Positions 22,867 through 31,799 of a stretch of DNA of 37,301 nt are shown here, piece by piece. The stretch is from IMG/VR virus record IMGVR_UViG_3300042554_002316, positions 1-37,301 of that record, one strand, 5' to 3'. The notes beneath the pieces are model-generated. The model was not told the DNA's origin and searched no databases. It saw only the letters and a program-made list of their open reading frames with translations. The DNA comes from a virus. A program made the position numbers and the translations under genes. The stretch's first letter is position 1. Each line of letters begins with the position of its first letter.

Positions 22867-23759
22867 AGATCCACCCCCGCCTCATCGACGTCTTTCCCGA
22901 CGAACACGACGGCTACCCCGACCATCTCGCGGCCGAGGACACGACCGACGCCCTGCGCGACGCCTGCGGCGACGCCTCACGCGACTTCCCGGACGCCCTG
23001 TGGATCGAGCCGCGTGATTGGGAAGCGAAAGCCCGCGAGAACGATGCGGCCAAGACGTGGGCGATGAACTTCCTCGACCGCTACACCAACCAGGGGCCGG
23101 GGGACGGCCGCCCGGGCACGCATGAGTGCACCGCCCACAGTTTGCGGGCCAACTTCGAGGCCGCCCGCAACCGGGCCCGCGGGGTCATCTACCGGGACGG
23201 GCCGCGGGCCGGCTACCGCTATGCAGAGTCGGGCCAGTACGGATCGGTCTGGCTGTCGCCGCTGTCGGTCTACGCCGAAGCCAACCCAAAGCGCTGGGGC
23301 GGGGCAAACGTCCGCAGCGTGCTCGAAATCGCCGTCCGCCGCGGGATGCTGCCGGACCGGCTCCAGCCGGCCGAATACGGGCTCCGCCACGCCATGGCGG
23401 GAACCAGCGGCCGGGGCAACGACAACCAAACTGGGGATTCGTGGGTGGCCCTAAATCGGTTCCCTGCCGGGTGGGAAGAAACCGCCCGACTGTTCCGGCC
23501 GTTGGAGGTGATTTTCCCGGCCAGTTACGAACAGGCCGTGTGTTGTGTCCTCCACGGGATGGTCCTCAGCGTCGGCCGCAACGGCCACGCGGTGCCGTGG
23601 GCCCGGTGGATCCCCGGACAACGGCTCATGGCCTACCCCGATTCCTACGACCTGACGCGGTACGACTCCGAGCGGACCTCCAAATCCGCGTGGCGGGGAT
23701 CGTTCGCCATCGCGTCGTGCACCCTCCCCGACGACTGGAGCCGGCCGGCCGCCGGGTGA
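22863..23759 (+). CDS. papain-like cysteine peptidase-fold protein
   Basis: 298 aa from GTG. TNQGPGDGRPGTHECTAHSL places Q77 before C89, and RNGHAVPWARWI supplies H242, the Gln-Cys...His order of papain-fold enzymes. No signal peptide. It could be a peptidoglycan-peptide hydrolase (endolysin), a virion protease, or a non-catalytic structural protein of that fold. No other clear endolysin exists in the window, and the neighbours are membrane or exported proteins, so a lysis role is favoured but unproven. Confidence 0.6.
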   Translation: MKIHPRLIDVFPDEHDGYPDHLAAEDTTDALRDACGDASRDFPDALWIEPRDWEAKARENDAAKTWAMNFLDRYTNQGPGDGRPGTHECTAHSLRANFEAARNRARGVIYRDGPRAGYRYAESGQYGSVWLSPLSVYAEANPKRWGGANVRSVLEIAVRRGMLPDRLQPAEYGLRHAMAGTSGRGNDNQTGDSWVALNRFPAGWEETARLFRPLEVIFPASYEQAVCCVLHGMVLSVGRNGHAVPWARWIPGQRLMAYPDSYDLTRYDSERTSKSAWRGSFAIASCTLPDDWSRPAAG

Positions 23760-24574
23760 AAACCATGAAATCCGCGTTCCTCGCGCTCCTGTTCGCCGCG
23801 GCCTGCACCATCGCCGCCGCCGGCCCGTGCGACAACTGCCACGGCGCCCGGGTCGTCGGCCCGGGCCCGGTGCGGTTCGCGTGCCCCGTCTGCGGCGGGT
23901 CGGGGGAGGCGGCAACGCCAGTGGCGCCCCCCGCCCCGGCCGCGCCAACCATTCGGGATTCCCGAACCGTTGCCGCCGCCGCCCCCGGACCCCGGCCGGC
24001 CGTCGCCCGCCTGGAGGCCCGCGTCGGGGACGAATTGCACGGCGGGTCCGGCGTCCTCGTGGCAGTGAGCGGATCGCATGGGCTCGTGGTCACCAACTGG
24101 CACGTCGTGCGAAGCGTCAAGGATTCCTTGACGGTTCACTGGCCGGACGGAAAGCGCGGGGCCGGACGCGTGCTCAAGACCGACCAACTCTACGACCTCG
24201 CCGCCGTCCTCGTGCCCCGGCCGGCCGCCGAGCCGGTGACCATCGCGGCCCAGGCCCCGCGGGTCGGCGACCGGCTGACGATCGCCGGCTACGGCGGTCG
24301 GCCCTACGTCTACCGCGAGGAGTCTGGGGCCCTGACGGAGTACCTGACGCCGGGCCGCGGCGGGACCAAGGAACTGATCGAGTGCCGGGCCACGGCCCGC
24401 AAGGGCGACAGTGGCGGCCCGATCTTCAACGCCGACGGGCACTTGGCCGGCGTGCTCCTCGGGGCGAACCCGGGGGAAACCGTCGGGCCATGCTCGACGC
24501 GGGTCCGCACCTTCCTCGCCGGCGTACGCTGGCCGGGGGCGGACTGCGCGGACGGGAGGTGCGCCGCGAAATGA
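23756..24574 (+). CDS. secreted trypsin-like serine protease with zinc-finger-like N-terminus
   Basis: 272 aa. Signal peptide at residues 1-22, then CDNCHG and CPVCGGSG (DnaJ-type CxxCxG spacing), a Pro/Ala linker (51-80) and a trypsin-fold domain with H116 in VVTNWHVV, D147 in LYDLAAV and S219 in RKGDSGGPIF. The triad is complete, so it should cleave proteins in the periplasm or outside. Start GTG 23756 (GTGA overlap) or ATG 23765, three codons later; both keep the signal peptide. Secreted trypsin-like proteases are unusual in phage genomes. Confidence 0.75.
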   Translation: MKTMKSAFLALLFAAACTIAAAGPCDNCHGARVVGPGPVRFACPVCGGSGEAATPVAPPAPAAPTIRDSRTVAAAAPGPRPAVARLEARVGDELHGGSGVLVAVSGSHGLVVTNWHVVRSVKDSLTVHWPDGKRGAGRVLKTDQLYDLAAVLVPRPAAEPVTIAAQAPRVGDRLTIAGYGGRPYVYREESGALTEYLTPGRGGTKELIECRATARKGDSGGPIFNADGHLAGVLLGANPGETVGPCSTRVRTFLAGVRWPGADCADGRCAAK

Positions 24575-24888
24575 CTCCCAAGCCAGACCTCACCGATTAC
24601 GTCTGGGAACGGCTCGCCGCGCACCCGATCCGCCGGGCGATGCTCGGCCGCGAGCGGTGCGACGCCATCGCCACCGTTGCCCAGGCCAAGCTCGCGCCCG
24701 ACGGACTGCTGGCCGCACGTTACTGGGGCCCGGTCCTTAAACGAACGCTCATCGCCGACGTCGAGCGGCAAGTCCGCGACGAGTACGACCAGCGATCCGG
24801 GTTCGCCTTTACCACCATGCTCGTCATGTGGGCCATCGGAATCATCGTGCAAATCGTCGTGCAGCGCTGGCTGGAGCCGAGCGAATGA
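24571..24888 (+). CDS. C-terminally anchored membrane protein
   Basis: 105 aa. Residues 1-75 are soluble and helical; residues about 80-98 (FAFTTMLVMWAIGIIVQIVV) form one transmembrane span near the C-terminus. ATGA overlap upstream. Could be a holin-like or lysis-timing protein; no family recognised. Confidence 0.6.
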   Translation: MTPKPDLTDYVWERLAAHPIRRAMLGRERCDAIATVAQAKLAPDGLLAARYWGPVLKRTLIADVERQVRDEYDQRSGFAFTTMLVMWAIGIIVQIVVQRWLEPSE

Positions 24889-25190
24889 CCCAGCAAACCC
24901 GCGACATCGTCGACGTCGGCCTGCGGATCGCCCGCGAATTCGGGTTTCCGTGTGTCGTGCTCGCCGTCCTCGGCTACTGGGGCCAGCTGGCCGCCGTCGC
25001 CCTGCACGCCACGGTCCTCGTGCCGGTCGTGGAATCGCACACCGCGTTTCTCCGGACGACGTCCGAAACGCTCTCCACGCTCTCGCGAGCGCAGGAGCGG
25101 CAGGCGGACACGCTCGACGAACTGGCCGCCGGCCAGCGCGAACTCCAGCACGCGATCGGCCGCGACGCCCCGGATGGAGGCCGCCGATGA
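24885..25190 (+). CDS. small membrane protein with coiled-coil tail (holin-like candidate)
   Basis: 101 aa. Residues 16-46 hold one long or two short hydrophobic helices (FPCVVLAVLGYWGQLAAVAL), then a charged helical tail (SETLSTLSRAQERQADTLDE). One-span-plus-coil proteins of this size occur as holins, antiholins and hemolysin-XhlA-type partners. ATG 24885 overlaps the preceding stop. Confidence 0.55.
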   Translation: MTQQTRDIVDVGLRIAREFGFPCVVLAVLGYWGQLAAVALHATVLVPVVESHTAFLRTTSETLSTLSRAQERQADTLDELAAGQRELQHAIGRDAPDGGRR

Positions 25191-25828
25191 GTGCCACGGT
25201 GACCATCGTCGACCAGACGTCAGACGTCCGCCGGGCCATGCGCCGGGCGACGTTCAAGAACCTCGGCCACGCCGGGGCGAGTCTGCGGATTGCGGCCCGC
25301 CGGATGATCCGAACACGGCAAACGGCCAGCGACCCGGGCCAGCCGCCAAACACCCGCCGCGGCGCCCTGCGGAACTCGATCCTCTACGCCGTGGAGGGCG
25401 ACCACACAGTGGTCATCGGCCCTGCCGCCCACCTAATTTCCGACGTGGCCAGGGTGCACGAACACGGCGGCACGCAACGGCCGCGGTCGCTCCGCGGCCA
25501 AACAAAGGAAACCCTGCTCGCCGCCGGCACCAATTGGGAACTGCACGTCGGCGGCCATGGCCCCATCGGCGACTCCGCCGGCACGGCCTACATCAAATTC
25601 ACCACGCAAGCGCAGGTCGACAGAAGCGTGCAGTACATCGAATCCGCGCCGCCAGACGCGTTCGGCAACACGCGCAAAGCGCGACTCCAATCCGAGAAAC
25701 GCCGGGTGCGCGCCCTGGTCGCCGCGCAAGGCGGCGTCGCCACCTACCCGCAACGCCCATTCATGGGACCGGCCCTCATGGAAAACGTCGACCGGCTTCC
25801 GAAATTCTGGGCCAACAGCGTTCAGTGA
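25187..25828 (+). CDS. tail completion/HK97 gp10-like protein
   Basis: 213 aa. Residues 30-60 (NLGHAGASLRIAARRMIRTR), then PPNTRRGALRNSILYAV, HEHGGTQ, and the terminal YPQRPFMGPALMENVDRLPK are the typical arrangement of virion-morphogenesis/HK97 gp10-type neck proteins. It lies just before the tail tube gene, as expected. Confidence 0.75.
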   Translation: MSATVTIVDQTSDVRRAMRRATFKNLGHAGASLRIAARRMIRTRQTASDPGQPPNTRRGALRNSILYAVEGDHTVVIGPAAHLISDVARVHEHGGTQRPRSLRGQTKETLLAAGTNWELHVGGHGPIGDSAGTAYIKFTTQAQVDRSVQYIESAPPDAFGNTRKARLQSEKRRVRALVAAQGGVATYPQRPFMGPALMENVDRLPKFWANSVQ

Positions 25829-25868
25829 CCACCGACCGTAACCCAAACCCCCCAAGGAGGGACCGCAG

Positions 25869-26333
25869 ATGACGCGAATCGGACTCGACTGCAAGCTCTA
25901 CCGCAACACCGGCACGTATGCCTCGCCGGTGTGGAACGAAATGCCCAACGTCTCAGACGTGACGATCCCGCTTTCCAAAAGCGAGGCCGACACGAGCACC
26001 CGGGCATCCAAGTGGAAAACCCGCAAGGGCACGCTCAAGGACGCGTCGATCGACTTCCAGTTGAAGTACGTGCCGGGCGACGCCGACTACGCCGCGCTGC
26101 TCGCATCGTACATCGACGGCAGCACGATCGAACTGCTGGCACTGGACGGCCCCATCGGCACCACCGGATCGCAGGGGCTGCGGGCGGTGTGCGAGGTGTT
26201 CAACTTCCAAGAGGGTCAGGCCCTCGAATCGGCGGTGACGTTCGACGTGTCGGCCAAGCCGGCACCGGCGTTCGACAGCGGAGGCGCTGCGATCACGCCG
26301 ACGTGGTTCACAGTCGCCGGCGGGGGTGCATGA
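25869..26333 (+). CDS. major tail tube protein
   Basis: 154 aa. Beta-rich (DVTIPLSKSEADTSTRASKW, DASIDFQLKYVPGDADYAAL, LESAVTFDVSAKPA), the plan of siphovirus tail tube subunits. AAGGAGGG upstream (25853-25860) gives one of the strongest ribosome sites in the window, consistent with a highly made structural protein. Located between the completion protein and the tail chaperones. Confidence 0.8.
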   Translation: MTRIGLDCKLYRNTGTYASPVWNEMPNVSDVTIPLSKSEADTSTRASKWKTRKGTLKDASIDFQLKYVPGDADYAALLASYIDGSTIELLALDGPIGTTGSQGLRAVCEVFNFQEGQALESAVTFDVSAKPAPAFDSGGAAITPTWFTVAGGGA

Positions 26334-26830
26334 TGCCGCACACGTTCCAGGATACGGCCGGGCGCGTTTGGTCTGTGTCGATCGGCACCGACACGGTCAA
26401 GCGCGTCCGGTCCCTTCTCTCCGTCGACCTCATGGAGTTCGTCGAAGGGACGCTCATGGGGAAACTCATGGCCGACGTCGTCCTGTTCGTCGACGTGCTC
26501 TATGCCATCTGCAAGCCGGAAGCAGATGCCCGGGGCATCACCGACGAACAGTTCGGTCAGGCGATGAGCGGCGAAGTTCTTCAAGCCGCGGAGGAGGCAC
26601 TGGCCGAGGGGCTTTTTACTTTTTCCCACCCGTCCCGCCGCGAAGCGGCGCGGACGGCGTGGGAGAAAATGAAGAACCTGCGGACGCGGGCCTGCGAACT
26701 GGCGACGGTGCGACTGCGGGATCCACGGATCGACCGGATGTTCGAGGAACAACTGGAAACGACCGGCCTCGAATCACCGCGGCCGACGCCTGGAAACTCC
26801 TCTGGCAACTCGCCGGGGTCGTCGGCGTAA
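26330..26830 (+). CDS. tail assembly chaperone G-like
   Basis: 166 aa. Small helical protein beginning MMPHTFQDTAGRVWSVSIGT with GTDTVKRVRSLLSVDLMEFV, in the slot between tube and tape measure. Its C-terminus (TTGLESPRPTPGNSSGNSPG) is low complexity, where the minus-one frame encodes a conserved-looking domain, as in lambda G/GT. Chaperones of this kind coat the tape measure during tail assembly. Confidence 0.75.
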   Translation: MMPHTFQDTAGRVWSVSIGTDTVKRVRSLLSVDLMEFVEGTLMGKLMADVVLFVDVLYAICKPEADARGITDEQFGQAMSGEVLQAAEEALAEGLFTFSHPSRREAARTAWEKMKNLRTRACELATVRLRDPRIDRMFEEQLETTGLESPRPTPGNSSGNSPGSSA

Positions 26831-27123
26831 CCCCGGGGCCGCTGACGCTCCGGGAACTGTTCTGGATGGCGGATGGAAGGAGGCGCGACGAGTGGAAACG
26901 AACGGCTCGCGTGTGCAGCGTGCTCGCGAACATCCATCGCGACCCCAAATCACACCCGCGACCGTTCACCGATGACGAATTCAACTATTACGCCCCGCCA
27001 CCGCCGCCAGAGCAGCGGATCACGGCCCCCATTACGGTCCTGAAAAGCATTTTCGTACCCAGGGAATCAACAAGGCCATGTCGTCCTCCGCCATCCGCGC
27101 CGGCGCCGCCTACATCGAATTGA
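26761..27123 (+). CDS. GT-type extension of tail chaperone (minus-one frame)
   Basis: In the -1 frame relative to the upstream gene an open stretch encodes AADAWKLLWQLAGVVGV, then PGPLTLRELFWMADGRRRDE and CSVLANIHRDPK, a pattern common in phage proteins placed just before the tape measure. The first ATG in this frame (about 26866) lies inside the conserved part, so the domain cannot start there. Production by -1 frameshifting from the G-like gene is the simplest explanation. No canonical X-XXY-YYZ heptamer was found; CCGGGG (26813) is a weak candidate. Confidence 0.6.
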   Translation, partial: DRPRITAADAWKLLWQLAGVVGVTPGPLTLRELFWMADGRRRDEWKRTARVCSVLANIHRDPKSHPRPFTDDEFNYYAPPPPPEQRITAPITVLKSIFVPRESTRPCRPPPSAPAPPTSN

Positions 27124-28652
27124 CGCTCCGCGACCGTGTGTCCAAGCCCCTACACAACGCGTCCGTAGCGCTCAAAGACTTCGGGAACGCCGTCGCGTGG
27201 CAGGGGGCCAAGCTCGCCGCCATGGGGGCCGCCATCACCGCGCCGCTCGCGGCCATGGCCCATTCGTTCGCGTCCTCCGCCCTGGAGGCGGGCCGGTTCG
27301 CCAACAAGCGCGACGCGGCCGCGGTGTTCAACTATGTCAACGCCCTGCAACGGCTCAACAACGCGTTCGGCGAACTGCGGGACGCCGTCGGGTCGGCCGT
27401 GCTGCCGCTCATGGCCCGCTGGCCCAATGCGCTGGCCCGGATCGTAACCCAGGCGGCCGCATGGGTCCGGCAAAACCGCGGGCTGGTGCAAAGCATCGCC
27501 AAGATCGGGAGTGTTCTGGTCGTCGCCGGCACCGTCATCGGGGTCGTCGGCAAGGGAATCGCCGGCCTTGGCGGCGTGCTCGGGGTGCTCGCCGGCATCG
27601 CGTCTACGGTGGCCACGGCGGTCGGCATGCTCGGGAGTGCCATGGCGCTCCTGCTCACGCCGATGGCGCTCGTGATCGGGGCCGCCGTCGCCCTTGGAAC
27701 AGTGATCCTCCAGCAGACCGGGATCGCCGCTCAGGGCATCCAATGGCTGCAGGACACGTTTACCGAACTGCACGACGAAGCGCTGAAAACGTGGAAGGGA
27801 ATCGGCGACGCGCTCGCCACCGGCGATATCAGGTTGGCCGCCGAAATCCTCTGGCTCCACATCAAAATGGAATGGCAGAAGGGGGTGAACTTCGTCAACC
27901 AACTGTGGATCAGCGCCAAACAATTCTTCGTCAACCTATGGAACGACGCGGTCTTCGGCGTCGCCATGATGTTCACCGACGCGTGGGCCGCGGTCGAAAG
28001 CGCGTGGACGGAAACCGTGGCGTTCATGCAACAGGGCTGGCTGACGTTCACCGGCTTCCTGTCAAAAAATCTCAACTGGGCCGTCGGCGAAATGGAAAAG
28101 ATGTGGGTGAAGTTCCGCAAATGGCTCGGCGAGGACATCGACGTCAATGCCCGCGTCAAGGAAATCGACGACACAACCAAGCGAGCCGGCGAAATCCTCG
28201 ACCAACAGACCACCGACAAAAAGGCGCAGACGGAAAAACGCCGGCAGGATCGTCGCAAGGACATCGAGTCCACCCGCCGTGGCACCCAGGACGCCCTCGG
28301 CGTCGACCTCGTCACCGACCAACAGCGACGACAGGACGAATTCGACCAACAGCGCAAGGCCAGCGAACAGGCGCTCACGAGCGCCAAGAACGATCTAACC
28401 AAGGCACGCGACAAAGCCGCCACGCAACGGGCGGACTACGAAAAACGCAATCCGCCGCCGCCCGACCTGCCGGTCGTCCTCGGGAATGAGCAGCAGAAGC
28501 TGGAAAGCAAGGGCTCGTTCAACGCGCTGGCCGTTCGCGGACTCGGGGCCGACTCGGTGGCCGAGCGCACGGCCAAGGGCGTCGAACGCGGCGCCGAACT
28601 CCTCAAAAACATCGACAACCAAATCCGAAAGGGAGGGGCCGTATTCGTATGA
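27078..28652 (+). CDS. tape measure protein (short)
   Basis: 524 aa. N-terminal helical segment (SKPLHNASVALKDFGNAVAW), a long hydrophobic Gly/Ala/Val region (residues about 150-215) typical of tape measures, Trp-rich helices (residues 225-345), then a charged coiled coil (residues 355-470). It sets tail length; at the usual scaling about 80 nm is expected. It overlaps the GT frame by 46 nt. Confidence 0.85.
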   Translation: MSSSAIRAGAAYIELTLRDRVSKPLHNASVALKDFGNAVAWQGAKLAAMGAAITAPLAAMAHSFASSALEAGRFANKRDAAAVFNYVNALQRLNNAFGELRDAVGSAVLPLMARWPNALARIVTQAAAWVRQNRGLVQSIAKIGSVLVVAGTVIGVVGKGIAGLGGVLGVLAGIASTVATAVGMLGSAMALLLTPMALVIGAAVALGTVILQQTGIAAQGIQWLQDTFTELHDEALKTWKGIGDALATGDIRLAAEILWLHIKMEWQKGVNFVNQLWISAKQFFVNLWNDAVFGVAMMFTDAWAAVESAWTETVAFMQQGWLTFTGFLSKNLNWAVGEMEKMWVKFRKWLGEDIDVNARVKEIDDTTKRAGEILDQQTTDKKAQTEKRRQDRRKDIESTRRGTQDALGVDLVTDQQRRQDEFDQQRKASEQALTSAKNDLTKARDKAATQRADYEKRNPPPPDLPVVLGNEQQKLESKGSFNALAVRGLGADSVAERTAKGVERGAELLKNIDNQIRKGGAVFV

Positions 28653-29440
28653 GCGGAACCGCCAGGATCGTCGAAGCGTTCGACTCGGGCCGCGCCACGT
28701 CGGCGGACAGCGAAACCGAAGAGCTGCACTACATCGTCACCGGCGAAGACGATGAGTCCGACGTCATTGCCCTGGTCGCGATAACCGCACCGACGACGAT
28801 CGGCCCGATGGTGCGCATGTCGATCGACGTGACGCCCCTCGGCAATGACGTGTGGGATTGCGTGGTCGCCTACGAAGGCAAACCGGACGAAACGCAATGG
28901 ACGTTCGAGACGGGCGGGGCCACCGCCCACATCACGCAATCACTCCAGACGATTGCCCGCCACGCGGCCGCCGGCCAGACGGCTCCAAACTTCAACGGGG
29001 CCATTGGTGTCAATGGCGACTCGATCGACGGCACGGACATCACTGTCCCCGTCTACAACTTCACCGAGACGCGGAAGATGCTCGCATCCACCGTGACCGG
29101 CGCCTACAAACTCGCCCTCTTCAACTGCACGGGCAAAATCAACAACGCCACGTTCAAAGGGTTCGCCGCCGGGGAAGTGCTGTTTCTGGGTGCGAGCGGC
29201 TCGAAAACGGGCTCCCAGCATTGGGAAATCGCGTTCAAGTTCGCGGCCAGCCCCAACGTGACCAGCCTGTCTGTGGGAAACATCACCGTCGCCGCCAAAA
29301 AGGGGTGGGAATACCTCTGGGTGCGGTTCCGCGACGAAAACGACGGCGCCGCCAACGCGCTCGTCAAGCGCCCGGCCGCGGCCTACGTGGAACGGGTGTA
29401 CGAGTCCGCCGACTTCTCCACCCTCGGGATCGGCACATGA
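28649..29440 (+). CDS. tail protein, distal-tail position
   Basis: 263 aa, beta-rich (VVAYEGKPDETQWTFETGGA; NFTETRKMLASTVTGAYKLA; GWEYLWVRFRDEND). No named family recognised. Its place directly after the tape measure, with ATGA overlaps on both sides, is that of a distal tail (Dit-like) or minor tail protein. Confidence 0.6.
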   Translation: MSGTARIVEAFDSGRATSADSETEELHYIVTGEDDESDVIALVAITAPTTIGPMVRMSIDVTPLGNDVWDCVVAYEGKPDETQWTFETGGATAHITQSLQTIARHAAAGQTAPNFNGAIGVNGDSIDGTDITVPVYNFTETRKMLASTVTGAYKLALFNCTGKINNATFKGFAAGEVLFLGASGSKTGSQHWEIAFKFAASPNVTSLSVGNITVAAKKGWEYLWVRFRDENDGAANALVKRPAAAYVERVYESADFSTLGIGT

Positions 29441-30192
29441 ACGGCGACGCGTTCAAGCGAGCCCGGCCCGGGGAGCGGCTGACCTTCTCAGCCGCGGCCT
29501 GGAATGCGTGCCTCGATGCCGCGGATGCCCATCGGCAACGCCCCAACGGCGCCGGCGCCATCCAGCAATTCCGCCAAGCCGATATCGTGCTCGTTCGCAA
29601 CGGCAGCGGCAACACCGTGCCGCGGTTCGGCATCCTCGGCATCGACGGCGCCATCGTCACGCCGACGGATTCGCTCCCGGAATTCCACAGTCAGGTGGCC
29701 GTCCGCGGGATCACACCGGCGGCGAGCCACTTGGGGAAATTCGTCGTCTGCCTGGAGCCCCTGGACGCCAACCAGATCGGCCGGGCGTGGATTGCCGGCG
29801 TCTGCCACGCCCAGGTCGAGGTCGCCGGGGATGCCGCCCACTTCTGCGACGTAATTTCCGGCGACCGCACCAAGCTGAAATCATCGCCGGCCGGATCGGC
29901 GCGGATTCTGTACCGCGACGGCAACGGGGCCGGCACCAAATGGTGCTGGATCCGGCTTGGCGACTCGTCCGACGGAATACGATACGGCAAAACCACCGCC
30001 GCGTGGAACAAAAACACGCTCGCCACGATCGAGCTGTGGGAGGAAGGCGGCCCGAATGCGGAAGCCAAGAAGACGCCGGCCGACACGCTCGCGGATTGCG
30101 TCAACAAAATGGCGGACATTCCGTCCGGCACAGGCGTTCACGTCGCCCGCGGCCCGTTCGGGGCGTGGTATCTCATCTCTGCGGAGTGCTGA
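29437..30192 (+). CDS. tail-tip/baseplate-like protein
   Basis: 251 aa. Beta-rich with AWNACLDAADAHRQRPNGAG near the start, FRQADIVLVRNGSGNTVPRF, and a terminal GPFGAWYLISAEC. The opening resembles N-terminal segments of planctomycete phage structural proteins. Exact family unknown; structural role inferred from position. Confidence 0.55.
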   Translation: MNGDAFKRARPGERLTFSAAAWNACLDAADAHRQRPNGAGAIQQFRQADIVLVRNGSGNTVPRFGILGIDGAIVTPTDSLPEFHSQVAVRGITPAASHLGKFVVCLEPLDANQIGRAWIAGVCHAQVEVAGDAAHFCDVISGDRTKLKSSPAGSARILYRDGNGAGTKWCWIRLGDSSDGIRYGKTTAAWNKNTLATIELWEEGGPNAEAKKTPADTLADCVNKMADIPSGTGVHVARGPFGAWYLISAEC

Positions 30193-30195
30193 CGC

Positions 30196-31308
30196 GTGGT
30201 CCTGCTCCCGTGCTCTAACTGCTGCCAGCCCCCTTGCACCTGCCCGGCGTGCACTTGCTGCCAGTGTGTTTCGTGGCAGGCGTTTTTCGACTATTACGCG
30301 ACATACCTGTACGGCCAAAAGGGTTACTGGATTCGGCCTGACGAGGACTTGTCGCTCTACGATGGCCTGTATCGTGCCGGAGTGTGCAACCTGACGCGGG
30401 CCCACGAGTCCAAATCCGCATGCGTCACGGCTTGCCAAGAGTCTTTGGCGCCGTGGGGCGGCGAACCGTATCCCGGGTTTTGCTCCGAGGACGGCGGGCC
30501 GTGCGGCGACATTTATATTTTTGGCGGCGGATGGTCGGCTCCGCTCGTCGACGGTGTATTGGCAACACCGGAGATATTGGAAGAGCTTTGCCCAAGCGGG
30601 GCGAACCCGCCTGACTTCACTGGCGACGGCCTGACGCATTACGCCGGCACTCCGCAGTTCACCGGGGCCGGCACTCCCGATATCGCCCGGCTTGTTTTCA
30701 AGTCTGGTCAGAGCACCGGCGACCCGATCGCCGACGCTTTGTTCGCGCGCGGAACCCGAAACGACCTGCCTGCCGTGCCGTGGCAGGAAGCCGACGACTG
30801 TGGGTCGTGCGGCACCCCACCGGCCTACGAATACGACTGCGATTCAGCGACCGACGACAAAAGGTTTTACGCCAAGACGGTCACATGGGCGCACACATAC
30901 CCAGCCGCCCCATATACGCCGCACGAGCCCGCATGCCCGTTGCCAGCAGACCCTTACACGGGAATCACGTCCGACCCGCTCGGCCTCTGTCCGCCGCAGA
31001 ATTGCAAGGAAGTCACCATCACGGTAACGCGCACGGACAGGTGCGCGAGTGGAGACGTTGTCACGGTGTGGAAAGCCATTGTGTACGTCTGCCCGTGCCT
31101 GCCGTTTCCAATCATCGGTGTGGACTATGCCACCGGCGACCTATGGCAAGCGGCATACGGCTATGACAGCGAAGCGGACTGCATCGCCGAATGGGACAGC
31201 GCCCACTGCATCGGCAACCAGTGGAAGCAGGTGCGGCACGAAATCGACGGCACCGCCCGGGAGTTGATGCCGCAAAACTGCTGCACCGCCGGCGGGGGGA
31301 AATGCTAA
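30196..31308 (+). CDS. cysteine-rich tail-associated protein
   Basis: 370 aa from GTG with 29 cysteines (about 8%), nine of them in the first 24 residues (CSNCC, CTCPACTCCQC). Remaining domain is mixed beta with CCTAGGGKC at the end. Such a density suggests metal clusters or many disulfides in an exposed tail-tip protein. Local base composition is less GC-biased than neighbours (for example around 30511-30530), hinting at a separate origin. No signal peptide seen. Confidence 0.65.
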   Translation: MVLLPCSNCCQPPCTCPACTCCQCVSWQAFFDYYATYLYGQKGYWIRPDEDLSLYDGLYRAGVCNLTRAHESKSACVTACQESLAPWGGEPYPGFCSEDGGPCGDIYIFGGGWSAPLVDGVLATPEILEELCPSGANPPDFTGDGLTHYAGTPQFTGAGTPDIARLVFKSGQSTGDPIADALFARGTRNDLPAVPWQEADDCGSCGTPPAYEYDCDSATDDKRFYAKTVTWAHTYPAAPYTPHEPACPLPADPYTGITSDPLGLCPPQNCKEVTITVTRTDRCASGDVVTVWKAIVYVCPCLPFPIIGVDYATGDLWQAAYGYDSEADCIAEWDSAHCIGNQWKQVRHEIDGTARELMPQNCCTAGGGKC

Positions 31309-31751
31309 TGGCCGGCACCGCCGTCGTCACGTTTCGCGGCCAGCCAGACGACGCCATGGTACTCGCCGCCCTGCGGCAAGTGCTCGGCGACGACACCGAG
31401 TCCGAGGGCCGCATAATCCTCACCGTGCAGCGCAAGCCCAAGCCGCTCGGCTACGGCCCGGGGACCGAGTTGAAAAAGTTTCTACGCCGCTGGCTAGGGA
31501 TCGTCGCCACGCCTGATTGCCCATGCAATCGCCACGCGGAGGAAATGGACCGAAACGAAGCCCGGCAACCCGGGTGGTGTGAGGCCAATATCGACACAAT
31601 CGTCGGCTGGCTACGCAATGAGGCCGCCCGACGCAAACTGACGTTCGTTGACGCCGCCGGCCGTCTGGTGGTCACGCGCGCAATCGCCAGCGCCCGCAGG
31701 ACACCGCGCCCACCGACATCCGCCGCGCCCCAAACACGCACAAAAAACTGA
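31308..31751 (+). CDS. conserved small protein with CxC motif
   Basis: 147 aa. GPGTELKKFLRRWLGIVATP is followed by DCPCNRHAEEMDR and GWCEANIDTIVGWLRNEAAR, a pattern with C-x-C, a distal W-C and a helical end that I associate with planctomycete proteins of unknown function. ATG 31308 is chosen because GGGGGGA lies about 7 nt upstream; ATG 31302 in the same frame has it only 1 nt away. Confidence 0.6.
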   Translation: MAGTAVVTFRGQPDDAMVLAALRQVLGDDTESEGRIILTVQRKPKPLGYGPGTELKKFLRRWLGIVATPDCPCNRHAEEMDRNEARQPGWCEANIDTIVGWLRNEAARRKLTFVDAAGRLVVTRAIASARRTPRPPTSAAPQTRTKN

Positions 31752-31799
31752 CCTTTACACACCGCGCGACGTCGCACGAAGCTGGCCCTGGAGGTTCGC

